A stretch of DNA of 64,000 bases, from NCBI GenBank assembly GCA_019915135.1, contig JAHLMK010000002.1, positions 62,001 through 126,000 on the forward strand, read 5' to 3'. Below, piece by piece: positions 31,283 to 43,946 of the stretch; the stretch's first letter is position 1; each line of letters begins with the position of its first letter. Position numbers and translations under genes: made by a program. This DNA is from Strobilurus pachycystidiatus (taxonomy: Eukaryota > Basidiomycota > Agaricomycetes > Agaricales > Physalacriaceae). Below the pieces are notes generated by a model. The model searched no databases and was not told the DNA's origin. It was given only the letters and a program-made list of their open reading frames with translations.

Positions 31283-32186
31283 TCAGTCGACGTCCATTTT
31301 CCGTCCACCGCCTCTTTTGCCGCGGCCGCCATGGCCTCTGCGGCCACCGCGACCTCTGCCCCGGCCACCCCTTGCTTGTGTATATTCGGCGGGGTCGGTA
31401 CCAGGCGGGGCTACCAGAACCTGCGCTCTCGGGTCTTTTATCATGGCGTCCGACCTCATTTTCCTGGATATGGTCTTAGCGCCCAGAGACAAGCCATGGT
31501 AAAAAAATCACTTACGAGCCACTGTCCGCACTGCCAGCCATCAATATGTCTACACTGCCCTCCAAATCCACTACATTGAGACCGTTCTTGTCCGCTATCC
31601 TTCCGGCCAAGGCGGGGGGAGCGTTGATGCCGACGATGTGCACGGAAAGCGTCTTGCCGTCCGCCTGTTGCTTGTCAAAGGTATTGACAGCGTTCTGGGC
31701 TGACTTTGTGTCCTTGAATGTGACCCGGATGCGGACTTCACGAGCGGTGGAGACCGCCTTTGATGACACGATGTCGCCACACCGCTTGAAAATGGCGGCA
31801 ACGTCCTCCTTGGTGGTTCCCTGGACGAGACCCGAGACCTCGACCGTCGTGTGGGAGTTGCCGGCGCCTCTGATTGCGAGGTGCCCGCCCGTGGCCGCTT
31901 CTATGGCGCCTTTGAGGATCGGAGTAAACGCAGCCCGTGGCGCGATGGGCTCGGCGCCCAGGCGGGCCGATAGGGTGTTTTCGCGCTCGAACATGTCATG
32001 GGACCATTGCTTATCGGTGTCGCCTTTTGCTGGGCGAGTCTAGGGGAACAGTTGGACGGCGTGCTGCTGTTGAAAGACTGAGAGACGAACGTAGGGCGTG
32101 GAGGAGCGGCTGCTGTGGGCGGCCTTGTTGCGGACGGGGCCGGTGGCGGTGGACGCGACACCCATGCGTTCGAGGAGACTGGCCAT
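31283..32186 (-). CDS. RRM-domain RNA-binding protein with C-terminal RGG tail
   Basis: Three exons, roughly 250 residues. The start MASLLERMGVASTATGP (32186) joins across a short intron to TRPAKGDTDKQWSHDMFERE. A single RRM follows (TTVEVSGLVQGTTKEDVAAI as RNP2 region, REVRIRVTFKDTKSAQNAV as RNP1 region). The last exon gives DPAEYTQARGGRGRGRGG and a Gly/Arg-rich end, GGGRKMDVD, before TGA. Layout (short N-terminus, RRM, RGG) recalls ALYREF/Yra1-like mRNA export adaptors, but RNP1 is divergent and I would not assign it. Nuclear RNA binding is the likely role. Confidence 0.75.
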
Positions 32187-32978
32187 GTCGGAAGTTTGAA
32201 GTCGAGTGGTCGTCGTTGGGTTGAGCCTGGCTTGCTTGGTGGCTGTGCGTGCTTGTTGCACCGGGTCACTGCCGCCCACTGCCGGCTCACCCGAAATGGC
32301 GCCGAGGCATCAGTCTCACCTTCCCCAACGACAACGACGACGGGCGAGGATTGGTATCCTGAACTGAACTGCCAAGAACTGGGCTTTTCGAGGGTGAATT
32401 CACCCAAAATGTCTAGACCGGCTTGTCAGGCTTCCCTGTAAATGTATTCTTAGTAGAATGCGTTCGCACTTGGCTGCAATGCATGCAGACTCTCACGACG
32501 GTGCCACTCCAATGCTCGGAGGCCTTTTCGTCGGTTAAACGTGTCTTCTTCCATCTCGGGCATCTCATCGGGCAGGCTATCTGTGCCTCCGACTCGGCCT
32601 TGGGCATACAGTCCGTCATCAGATTTCAGTAAACTCAGGCTCAATTACTCGTTCAACATGGCTACGCATCAACCTGTCTTGGACTGTGCAGCCCGTGGGT
32701 ATCTTACATCCATTCCTCCCGGTCCTTGATAGGCTTAACATCTCTATAATCACAACAGAATCACAATCGCCGGTCTGCCACCGGTTATTGCAGTGCCTAA
32801 CATGTCCATAAGAGGATACCCCAACTTTAACGAGAGTAGGGCTGCTTTGTCGTGAAACCCATTGAATCCCAAAGAATAGAGAACCCATCTACTCGTTTCC
32901 GTATAAGAAGCCTGTATCTGACTCAAAACGCACCCAGCCACCTTCACTCCTCCTTCATACCACCTGCCATCCCCTAAA
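32187..32978. other. Intergenic between divergent genes
   Basis: About 790 bp shared upstream region of the RRM gene (minus) and the first ligase gene (plus). No further gene is supported. Confidence 0.45.
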
Positions 32979-35426
32979 ATGTCTCCCACCGTCTACCACT
33001 CCTCCAGATCCGACATCGAGGTCGTAGAAAAGTCCATCTTCACCCACTTCCTTGGACTCGACCCCGAGAAGCCTGGCCATGTTGGCCACTTCCCTGGCGA
33101 CTGGAACGCCTTCATCGACGCCGCCACCGACACTGCCTTGACGCGTTCTCAACTGAGGTCACTCGCGCTTTCTTTGGGGTACGGTATCAAGAACCATCCA
33201 GATATCCAGGGAAAGCGTGGGGAGACGGCCCTCATCTTCTCACCCAACGCCGTCGCGTTCCCCGTCGCCGTATTCGGGTGTAAGATGACTCTTGCCACGA
33301 ATAACGCGCCTTCCTGACACGTCCGTTTCAGGTGTCGCTGCCGGCCTTCGCGTTACACTGTCCAACGTCGCATACAACTCGAAGGAGCTTGCGCATCAAT
33401 ACACTGACAGCGGCGCCAAATACATCTACTCGTACGAAGAGGGCTTACCCGTCGTCCGGCAGATGCTCAAGGAGCTTAATGTCGAAGACGCTGATAAGCG
33501 ATTGATTGTCCTCGGTAAGGGTCTCAAGTGGGCAGGTGGTGAAGATGCCCCCAGGAGTCCAGAGGCTGCAGGGTTGAAGTACCTCGACGACTTGTTGACC
33601 CTGGGATCCCTCCAGGAAGAGGAGAAGTTCGATGGCAAGGACACGCATGAGACTGTCTATCTGTGCTACAGCTCCGTGCGTACACTTTCTGGCTATTCCT
33701 GCGTTGACTGCGCCGCTGACTCAATTGTCTGTTATCTATAGGGTACCACCGGAAAGCCAAAGGTGATTCATTCATTCTATTCTTACGCGCGAAGGTTGGG
33801 GCTCACGACGCGAATTCTATTAGGGCGTTGAGGTATAACGGTTCCATTCTCACACCCTCTTCTACAATACTAAACGGAATGCGTCAGACCTCACACCAAA
33901 ATCTCACATCCAACGTGGAGATGGTTGGAACGGCCATTCCAGACTTGCAGCAACGCACGGCCACCGGCGTTCTTCCATTCTTCCACATCTTCGGTGAGCA
34001 CAGGTCACAAATCACTTCACTCCATCTTCTCTGATCATTAATCTCAGGTTCGGTCTGTCTCCTTCTGCTCCCTCTGCGATGGGGATTCGCGACGGTTGTC
34101 CAAGCCCGCTTTGACCCCGTCACATACTGCTCCAACATCGAAAAGCACAAGGTCGCATTCAGCCTGATCGTCCCTCCGATTCTCGTAATGCTCGCAAGAC
34201 ACCCAGGCAAGCAATCCCTTCGCATCGGTGAACAGGACCGGCGCTAATCGCAAATTCCTAGTCGTCGAGAAGTATGATCTGTCATCTTTGAAAATGATGA
34301 TTTCTGGCGCGGCGCCCCTCGCCCCGGCTCTAGCCACAAAGGTATGCCCGATACCTTGTATTGACAGACCGAACGCTTACATGTGCTCGCACAGGTCATG
34401 GAACGTCTCCGATCCATGAACACCTTCTGCCCCATCGTGCAAGGTGTGCTTCCTCCTCACCGAAGATCCGGCCACACACTCATATCGTACAGGTTACGGC
34501 TTGACTGAGGCTTCCCCCGTTGCTCTCATCGTGCCTTACGACCTCGCCTCGGACGAGACCCTCGCTTCCTCCGGCCTTCTTGTGCCTTCGGTGACAGCAC
34601 GTCTCATGGACGAGGAGAACAACGATGTCAAGGAGGGCGAGGCTGGAGAGCTCTGGGTCCGTGGTCCCAATGTCATGAAGGTATGTCAACCTGAGTCGGC
34701 CAGCTATCCGCTGAATGCTCACTCGTATCCCAGGGATACCTCAACAACCCCACAGCCACAGCAAACACTATAACCGAAGATGGCTGGCTTAAGACCGGGG
34801 ATGTTGCCATCAGGGATAGCAAAGGCTTCTTCTCCATTGTCGACCGCCGAAAGGAGTTGATCAAATACAAGGTTCGTTACCACTATTCACAGATCCAGAG
34901 TAATAACTCACATCGCACTCCAGGGTTTCCAAGGTATGCATCATTGCAATTCTCGGTTTTCTCACGACTCACGGACGCTACACTTACAGTGCCTCCCGCG
35001 GAACTTGAACACGTTCTGTGCAGCCACCCTGAGATTGCGGACGCGGCGGTCATTGCCGTTTACGACGACGAACAAGCCACGGAGCTTCCCAGGTTCGATC
35101 GTGTATATTCTGATCGAGGCGCATCCGCTGACGATATCTGCGGCTTTTACAGAGCGTACATTGTGCCTGCTAGTTCATCAAAACTCACCGTCAAGGAGGA
35201 GAAGGCGGCTTTGGAGCAGGAGGTCCAAATGTGGATGAAGAAGCAAGTCGCTTACCACAAACACCTTCGTGGAGGCGTAGTGTGCATAGAGGCTGTGCCG
35301 AAGAAGTAAGTCAAGAAATCTCTCTCGCGTGCTCGTTGTGCTCATGTGTCACGTAGTGCATCTGGTAAAATTCTTCGTGGACAGCTACGAGAACAGGCCA
35401 AGGCTGAGCTGGCTGCCGCTGCTTGA
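32979..35426 (+). CDS. 4-coumarate-CoA ligase-like adenylating enzyme 1 (no PTS1)
   Basis: About a dozen short exons from MSPTVYHSSRSDIEV. Landmarks: FGCVAAGLRVTLSN; the P-loop SSGTTGKPKGVE assembled over three exons; VLPFFHIF; ISGAAPLAPALATK; QGYGLTEASP (A5); ELWVRGPNVMKGYLNNP; GWLKTGDVAI; VDRRKELIKYKGFQVPPAELE; and AVPKNASGKILRGQL with the catalytic Lys. It ends ELAAAA, without the AKL tripeptide of its two neighbours. Family role: ATP-dependent activation of aryl or fatty acids to CoA thioesters. Intron 34207-34261 has a GC donor at the position where paralogue 3 has GT. It has extra introns near the 3' end that the paralogues lack, so it is the most divergent of the three. Confidence 0.9.
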
Positions 35427-36032
35427 CTGCTGTTTATTTCCGATTTGTGGCATAAGATGTATAATTGTAGATATGATATATCCCAGTTTCCCAGTGTACA
35501 TTTGTATCTGTAATTAGAATTCATTTCCTCTGCATGAAACATATACCTCGAGTCGAGAGCAAACGCAGAGTACTAGGTCGTACCTGGCAACTCGAGGCTG
35601 ATTGCGCCACCGTCCACCAATTATTTCGCTACGCCTGTGAATGAATTCTGATTATCCTGTGGCGGAATAAAGATGCAGGTTAGCGAAGAAACGCAAGCGC
35701 GTTTAACACTTCGCCTGGGTCCGCCCATTCATAAGTACTAGTACATTGGTTGAATTATCAAGGCTTGGCGGAACATATCACTCACTCGCCCATCCGAATT
35801 CCATGATCAAATGATCCATCACACATCTATCATGCATCGACGTCGGGTCGCAGGCTCCCCAAAACATCACTCCATGTACCCTGTACTCTATACGCGGGAG
35901 CCATAGATTGGACGCTGGGTCTTTGGAAATTGCAATGGTTACCGAGTAATCCGAGCACTTGCAATTGGCGTCAGTTTCGTGTCTACTCAACCAGTATTGT
36001 TATCATGGCAGTGGCATAATATGCTATACATA
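35427..36032. other. Convergent intergenic region
   Basis: About 600 bp between the 3' ends of ligase genes 1 and 2; no gene seen. Confidence 0.45.
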
Positions 36033-38178
36033 TCAAAGCTTGGCTTGAACCGGGGTCGTAATTATCTCTGTCTTCGCCCTGTCACGCAGCTCTCGGCGTA
36101 GTATCTTTCCTGCTGCACTCTTCGGGACCACATCAATCACGATAACACCCCCACGAAGGAATTTGTGTCTCGCAACCCTCTCCTCGATCCACTTCCCCAC
36201 GGCCTCAGCAAACTGCAACTTCAGTGTCTCCGAGCCGACTTTGTCAGATGAAGCGGCCACAACATATGCCCGTGGAAGCTCCGTTGCCTCCTCGGAATCG
36301 TACACGCCGATTACAGCAGCATCAGCAACATCGGGATGTGTGAGCAATACACCTTCCAGTTCTGCCGGTGGGACCTGGAAACCCTTGTACTTGATCAACT
36401 CTTTCTTCCGATCGACGATGTAGTAAGATCCTGTCTCCTTGCGAATTGCTATGTCCCCAGTCTTAAACCACCCGTCGGGTGTTATTGAGTGCTTGGTGGC
36501 GGAGGGGTTATTCAAGTAGCCCTGTAGGACAGTCAGAGGTGGTATAGTCGCTAGTGTCGGAAACGTGCCTTCATGATGGTTGGTCCTCTTATCCAAAGCT
36601 CGCCGGGGGATCCCTCTTGTACATCCCGGCCGTCATCGTCAACTAGACGGGTTTCAAGATTAGGAAGAAGGGTGCCGCAGCTACCAACGGAGTCATCGGC
36701 GCGCCTGTAGTCAGTCATATGGGTCGTCGGAGAGGTCTCGGTCAGGCCATAGCCTTGTAACATCACACAAGACACCTTCACGGACCGTAGGCGAGCGGTC
36801 ACCTACCAGTACATAATTCTGTCAGAGACAAGGATACACATGAATGCAGAGCATACCTTTTCAGTCAGTTCAGAACTTAACGGTGCGGCGCCAGACAATA
36901 TAGCCCGCAGAGAGGTCATGTCATACTTGTCGACAGCTGCACGTATTGTCATCAGATATCACGTCTGTTATGGGAGGGCAAGCTTCAAACCTGGGTGTCG
37001 GGCCAGTGCCACCAGGACTGGCGGTACGACGAGACTGAAAGTGATTTTGTATCTCTCAATATTCTGACAATACAGTTCTGGGTCGAAACGCTGCATGATG
37101 ACTGTAGTCAGTCCGGCACGAAGGGAGTAGAAGAGGTGTTTGAATGCGCCTAGGATGATGGTCAGCAAAAGCTGTCAACACCGTAGAATTTGGGATGCGC
37201 ACCGTAGATGTGATAGAGCGGAAGTATACCGAGACTCGCCCCACCAGAGAGGTCGGGAAGCACAGGCAGACACATCTCCGCAACAGATGTGAGATTGAGA
37301 TGCGTCGTCTAGCAATATGATAAGACAATTGAACTCATAGATAAACGGGACGAACCTCTACACCCTAAGAGGAAAAGAGTACATAGCATGAGTGTGAAAT
37401 CTGATCATTGATGGCATTGTTAGCTATACCTTTGGTTTTCCCGTAGTACCCTGATAAGATGAGACTCGTATGAATAAAGCAAAGAGTCCAGTACGCACAG
37501 AGCTATAACATAACAGTACAGTTTCATGAGCTGCCTTTCCCTCAAACATTTCCTCCCTCTCGAGTGAACCCTTTGAGAGTAGATCGTCTAGGTGCAGAAC
37601 CCCATCGGCAGCCTTGGGTGCGTCCGGTCCTCCTGCCCACCTGAGGGACTTGTCCAGAATGACAATACGCTGGTCGCCGTTTTTGACGCCTATTTGCTTG
37701 AACATCTCCCGCACGACTCCCAGACCTTCTTCCGTAGTGAATATCACATATGAGCCGCTGTTCTGGTATTGGAACGCAAGTTCATGACTAGTATATGCGC
37801 TGTTAGCACAGCTAATGCGTAGACCAGCCGCGGCGCCTTCGAATGAATGCCGTTAGTTTCGAGGACCAATGAGAACGCGTGGGACGTACAACCAAAGATG
37901 ACAACCGGCCACGCAAGGGAGTTGGGAGAATATATCAAAGCAATATCACCTCGTTTGGCAAGGAGCTCGGGGTAGTTCTTCAATCCAAATCCAAGAGATA
38001 GGGCTAACGATCTAAGTTGGCCGCGAGTTATCGTCGTCCCTGTCACCGCGTCGGTGAACGCAGGTTGAGAGCCGAGCCAATGTCCGACATATCCTGGCTT
38101 GGCTTCGCCGAGAAACTGAGTGAAGACAGAACGATGAACGATAGGGACGTCCGGGTAGGATGAGCGATAGATTGTCAT
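36033..38178 (-). CDS. 4-coumarate-CoA ligase-like enzyme 2, AKL C-terminus
   Basis: Starts MTIYRSSYPDVPIVHRSV at 38178, matching paralogue 3 (an in-frame upstream extension exists but is not conserved). Landmarks: ALIYSPNSLAWPVVIFG; SGSYVIFTTEEGL; SSGTTGKPKGVE over three exons; LPLYHIYG; LSGAAPLSSELTEK; QGYGLTETSP; ELWIRGPTIMKGYLNNP; DRKKELIKYKGFQVPPAELE; VVPKSAAGKILRREL. It ends PVQAKL; A-K-L is an accepted PTS1, so peroxisomal import is likely. Intron 36522-36568 uses a GC donor (AAG|GCACGT). No intron follows in the last 560 bp. The substrate (aryl or fatty acid) is not readable from sequence. Confidence 0.9.
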
Positions 38179-40116
38179 AATGGGACCAGTACGATGTTGT
38201 TGGCAAGGAATTGGAAGGGATGGACGTGGTAGTTTGGGGCGAAGCTTATCAGTGTCATGGTAAATGTGGTCTACGGCTCGAATTGAATATGGATGATCAC
38301 GCGCACAGGTCAAAAGTCAAGCGACTGTGCCACGCATCAACTTGTAGTGCGTCAGAGAATATCACGCTCGAGCCGCTCGCGGATAACTCCGGTGCGTACC
38401 TGAAGGCAGCCAAAGTACGAGTTCTTCTGTCTGAGATATGCAGTTAGCTGGCAATAGTAAATACAGAGCAGTCAGTCAAAGACTCAACTGCGTACAACTG
38501 CCACAACTACCTGTCCACACCTGTCATTCAGAGAGGCCGAAAGAACATCACAACTCAATCAGTCTGATCACCCTTGGGTCTCAATTGCAAGGCAGGTAAT
38601 TCAGCGTTGAGATCGACCCTGCTTGAGACGAACTTGGACTATGTATACACTGTCAGTCCAGAGTAAGTTCCAGACATTGCCGCGACGCTGCGCGGTCATG
38701 GCGCAGCCGCCTAGCAGATGAGAACAACCCGTCGAGGCTAGTACTACGGATACCTGGAGAATTGTCTCCGCTCATATTCCTCAGACTGTAAGGCTGCCGC
38801 ACTCAGGCTTAGTCTCGTCAATCATCCTCCACGGCGATTGAGAAGCGAGAGGTCATCTCGAGTAAGTCTCGAGTGGGACTCAGGCCGTGGCAGCGCTCCT
38901 GGTTAGTCAATCCTCTCATATCCTTTTGACTAGTCTCAACTCTGGCGTCATAGTCGGCCTTCAATGACTTCCCAAGAGCGCCGGCTACACAGTTGTATCT
39001 TTTTTACGCTTCGATGATACAGTACAATTTGAAGTGGACAACATATAACTGCTCGGGTACCTGCGCCGTGTCTCAGAAGCCTTCCCCAAGCGCGACATCT
39101 CTAGGGTACCCCGTCAGCTCGATCCTGTTCCTCGGGAGGTGAGATGCGAGACTTCGAATCGCGAACTGATATAGTACGATAGGCTCCTCCCAGTGGCCTT
39201 GCTATCGTGATATCTGCGTGCATTATCTGTGGCGGCTCGAAAGTTACGCGCCTATACTTTCCTCGCAGCGCCGCAAGCTACGGCGCCGCGATGCGATACT
39301 ATGAAGAGATTCGCTACTCAAAGTGGCGCATGTCAAAGGATTTCCCCGCGTGAACGCCTGTGAACGCCTGAGAAGACATCTACATCCGCTCCTCATAATC
39401 TCGCGATAGTAGACTTGTTTATTCATTGCTGCAACAATCAGACTGTGGTACTGTTCTGATTCTGGTAGCGGTAACGTGCCTCCGGGTTCGTTTCCGAATC
39501 CAAGGAGATCCAAGGTCCGTAGCGCGTACCCTTTCTGTGCTCGTCCGAGCTCCCCGAGGCGCTGCGGGCTACTAAATTTGGAAATCCCGCCCCCGTGCCG
39601 CCCTCTGGTTTACCGAGAATGATCCGGAGGTGACCCTAAGGCACTGGTCGATGACTTCTACCCTACAGTATCTCTGCGTTGGTTTGAAACCGGTGGAACT
39701 GTATGTACGTGTCTGGGACATCACGGCAGCCAGACGGCAGCACAAGAACTCGCCGTGGGAAGATTTAGATGTTGCGTTTGTATTGTGATGTTCCTTCCGA
39801 GAGTGACGATGACATCGCTGTGTACTGATGGTGATACCGGTATAGTTGTGGCTCGATTTCACATGCCAGGATGAGATGGTCAGAAATGCAGAGAAACTGG
39901 AAAGACGATATGGCCGTTCCCGACGTGTCATATTACCCCACAAATTGTATACATTTGACCCCGCACGAGGCGATGTGAAATTAAAAATATCCGAGAGCGG
40001 GACGGGGAAGTAACGGTCACTGTCTAACCGATGTTCGATCGCAGTTATTATGCTCCCCATGACCTCCATATAAGACGACAGGCTCTATCACGCAATGCCA
40101 CTGTTCCCTTTCCACC
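38179..40116. other. Intergenic between divergent ligase genes
   Basis: About 1.9 kb between the starts of ligases 2 and 3. No gene is supported. The size and orientation suggest two promoters, possibly shared regulation. Confidence 0.4.
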
Positions 40117-42312
40117 ATGACCATCTACCGCTCTTCCTACCCAGACCGCCCCGTTGTCGAGCGATCTGTCTTCACTCACCTTCTTGGCGAACACAAGCCA
40201 GGGCACGTAGGACACTGGCCTGGTGATCAACCTGCCTTCACCGATGCGGTGTCGGGCACCACTATATCCCGCAGTCAGACCAGGTCGCTCGCGCTCGCGC
40301 TTGCTTTCGGCTTGAAGAACCACCCCACGATCCGCGCGAAGCGTGGCGATGTTGCTCTGATTTACTCCCCCAACTCCCTTGCTTGGCCTGTCCTCGTCTT
40401 CGGCAGTACGTATCTTTCTGTGTTTCAGAACGGCAGCTGATTCTCTTCCTAAAGCCATCGCAGCGGGGTTACGCACGAGTTTTGCTAACAACGCATATAC
40501 GAGCCACGAGCTCGCCTTCCAGTATCAAGATAGTGGCTCGAGTATCGTTTATACTACGGAGGAAGGGCTTCCCGTCGTTCGAGAAATGTTCCAAGAGATT
40601 GGCCTTGGTCCGGACGGTGATAAACGCATCGTTGTCTTGGGGGCTTCGCTCAAGTGGGCGGGAGGACCGGACGCGCCCAGCTCTCCGTCGTCTCAAGGTC
40701 TAACTCGCCTGGAAGATCTACTTTCTCTGGGCGCTCTTTCCAAGGAAGAATCATTCGATGGCCGAGCGACTCACGAGACCGCTTTTCTTTGCTACAGTTC
40801 CGTGCGTTGTCTTTTCATTTGCTGCTAACATATGCATATTCTAACTACTTATGTTTAGGGCACCACTGGCAAGCCAAAGGTACGGTGCCTTGTCCAATCC
40901 ATTGACATCTGATTCTCAATCTTGCTGTTTTGCCTTGTTCTTTCCCAGGGCGTTGAAGTGAGTTTTTCCTTTTCTCTACGCGTCCAAGTCACTAGAACCA
41001 TCCTTAGACCACTCATTTGAATCTTACGACTGTCACTGAGATGATCCTGGCCGTTCTACCCGATGTACGTGGTGGCGCAACGCTCGCCGTACTTCCCTTC
41101 TATCACGTCTATGGTATGGGTTCTTTCTCAATACCTCATCTTTACTCAGTTCCCATCTCTCAGGTGCTGTCAATCTCCTTCTATATTCCCTCAGAGCCGG
41201 TCTACCTACGGTCATCATGCAACGCTTCGAGCCAGAACTTTACTGCAGGAACATTGAGCGCTACAAGATCACGTTCTGTTTTGTAGTTCCTCCGATCTTG
41301 GTGGCTCTGGCAAGGCACCCAGGTAGGGGATACCTCCATTCAACTCCGCTGTTGCAAAGACTGATAGCGGAACATTAGCCGTCGACAAGTACAACATGAC
41401 CTCTCTGAAACTCATCTGTAGTGGCGCTGCACCTCTTGGTGCTAATTTGACGGATCAGGTATGGAATAACGATGTCATCTGAAAATATGTTCGTTCTGAG
41501 CTTTGATCCGTCTCAGGTGACCGCTCGCTTACGATCTGTCAACGCGGCGTGTACCATTGTCCAAGGCTACGGTTTGACGGAGACTTCGCCAACGACGCAT
41601 GTCGTCGAGTTCGCGAAGGCGAAGGAGTCCGTTGGCAGCATTGGCACCCTTCTTCCCAACCTGGAAACCCGTCTCGTTGACGAAGACGGCAACGACGTAA
41701 AACCAGGAGAACCAGGGGAGCTATGGTTCCGCGGACCTACTATAATGAAGGTATGACCTCACCTTCTTAAACACGCGCAAAAGCGAAAGACACTAATCAT
41801 CAACATCTGATTCTTAGGGATATCTGAACAATCCCACCGCGACCGCCAACTCCATTACACCGGACGGGTGGTTCCAAACGGGCGATGTCGCCATCCGCAA
41901 GGATTCCGGGCTGTACTACATCGTGGATCGGAGGAAAGAGCTCATCAAGTACAAGGGATTCCAAGTGCCTCCAGCCGAGCTGGAGAGTGTCTTGCTCTCA
42001 CACCCGGACATTGCTGACGCTGCCGTCATTGGGATCAATGATCCCGAGCAGGCGACAGAACTTCCAAGGGCGTATGTCGTTCCAGCCCATCCGGAGAAAT
42101 TGAGCACGGAAGCTTTGAAGGCCAATTTTTCGAACGGCGTAGCCAAGTGGATACAAGGAAAGGTGGCACGTCATAAGTTCTTGCGGGGCGGTGTCGTGGT
42201 CATTGACGCCGTGCCGAAGAGTGCTGCGGGAAAGATTTTGAGAAGAGAGTTGCGAGAGCGGGCGAAGAAAGAACTTACTGTGGCGCCCCTCCAGCAGCAA
42301 GCCAAGCTGTAA
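40117..42312 (+). CDS. 4-coumarate-CoA ligase-like enzyme 3, AKL C-terminus
   Basis: Starts MTIYRSSYPDRPVVERSV. Intron 40406-40454 gives FGTIAAGLRTSFANNAYTS. Other landmarks: GSSIVYTTEEGLPVV; SSGTTGKPKGVE over three exons; LPFYHVYG; ICSGAAPLGANLTDQ; QGYGLTETSPTTHV; ELWFRGPTIMKGYLNNP; GWFQTGDVAIRKD; DRRKELIKYKGFQVPPAELE; AVPKSAAGKILRREL. The C-terminus is QQQAKL, a PTS1-like tripeptide. Clearly the closest relative of ligase 2 in this window, pointing to local duplication with inversion. Expected reaction: acyl-adenylate then acyl-CoA formation in peroxisomes. Confidence 0.92.
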
Positions 42313-42806
42313 CACCACCATACTTACTATATCTATTCTCTATTGTATATCTCTGCTAGTTTGTTCTGTTGTGTATCACCTGTACTGATATTATCAATAA
42401 TTTTTGCTTTGGACATGTCAACATGTGAAAGAATTATGAAAAGAGATCTGGCGAAACGACAATTACGCCAATGCCTTGTCGTCGCCGTCCTTCATCGGGC
42501 ATCGGCCTCGCGCTTCATCTGTGAAACACATCACTTCGCGAATATATCGCATGGTATGCAGAGCCAATGACGGCGACAACGTTCAGATCCCGCTGCCTAT
42601 TGGAAGATGGAATAAGATCAACGTGCCAGTGGTTGCATGCGCAGAGTCCGAATGACCGAGAGGTGCCTTTCGTGTTACCGAGATTCCACATAGTGGCGCC
42701 GCATGACACAAATGAGAAGTGAAACTACATTGACAGTGACAGTCCAAGGCGCTGGTAGACCGGTAACAGGACAAGGCTTGTGAATACGAGTCATCGTTCC
42801 AACCAA
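42313..42806. other. Convergent intergenic region
   Basis: About 490 bp; no gene seen. Confidence 0.45.
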
Positions 42807-43727
42807 TTACATTTCCTCATCGTCGAAATCAATGTCTTCTTCTGGGAAGTCTCCTACTTGGACCTTCTCCGGACGCAGGAAGACTCCGTATTTTGGTTTG
42901 CAGGTGAAATATCTTTCTCCTTGGACTCTGCAAAACAACGATCAGTCAGCGGAGATTGGAGACAATGATTGGTCAAGTACTGACGATCCATCGTTCTTTC
43001 CAAACGGCTCGTCATATTCCACGCCCACCCAGATGCCTTCTCCGGTTCCAAACTTGGTGGTACCGACGAAACGCACAGTGCCGCGTTTAGTGAGGCCAGC
43101 TTCCGAAGACTCTACTTGGCATCGGGAGCCCACAGGTATGTCGACCGTCACCTCCGGCGCAGGTTTACTCTCGTCCTTCGGTGCAAATCGGCCAACTTTG
43201 TTGCGCTGCTTGTAAGCCAGCACAGTATCTGTGAGGTCAGAGTTGGTGGATATCTCATGCAATACACGATCGATGTCTACCTGCGCGCGACGCGTATTCC
43301 CCGTCAGTCAATTCGAACTTATCGACTTGGGACACATCTGTCAACTGCCCCGTTAGCGTCGCTGATGGGTTCGTGTCATCTACCTGATAGGTTCAGCTCT
43401 AGTCTCGCCCGACAAGACCGAGACGTACTTTAAGGAGCTGAAGACTCCGAAGACCGTAGAATCCGAGTGGTTTGGTGTCATCAGACAGCTCTGCGATGGG
43501 CGTAGGATCGTTCTCGGAATTATAGAGGGTAATCAGTTGGTTTCCGACCGGGATCCCAGTGATCAGTTCTAGTTTGGCCTTTTCGAATAAATGTGAGGCA
43601 TCAGCAGCAAGGTCCTATCGCACACTTGATTGGTTACCTTTAACGATTCGACAGTGATGTGCAGGTCGAGCCGACGCTCAGAATGCGTATCGGGCGATTT
43701 GACAAAGACACTGACAGCTCCAGACAT
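42807..43727 (-). CDS. TBCB: Tubulin-folding cofactor B (TBCB/Alp11-like)
   Basis: Five exons, about 240 residues. The N-terminus ([20 protein letters not shown]) begins a ubiquitin-like fold of the TBCB type; [20 protein letters not shown] and [15 protein letters not shown] continue it. A linker ([17 protein letters not shown]) is typical of TBCB. The CAP-Gly domain has [20 protein letters not shown] with the GxG core and [16 protein letters not shown]. The C-terminus [10 protein letters not shown] is acidic, as in cofactor B proteins where it interacts with CAP-Gly domains. Role: with cofactor E, handles alpha-tubulin during folding and recycling in the cytosol. Confidence 0.93.
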
Positions 43728-43946
43728 TGTTAGGCAAGTGGTCGTCCTGATGAAGGACGGAAGCGATCACGTGGAGATGGGGAGATTAATCGTCCAAGCA
43801 GCGAACGCCACATGGCCAATGCACATAGCTTACAGTGTCGCGAATGTCAGAGGTAGCAGTGCTTGAGTTGAATATCGATCCGCATATTATACACCAATTA
43901 ATTTATGAATGACAATATCCATATGTAAATCTAGTAAGGAATGTGC

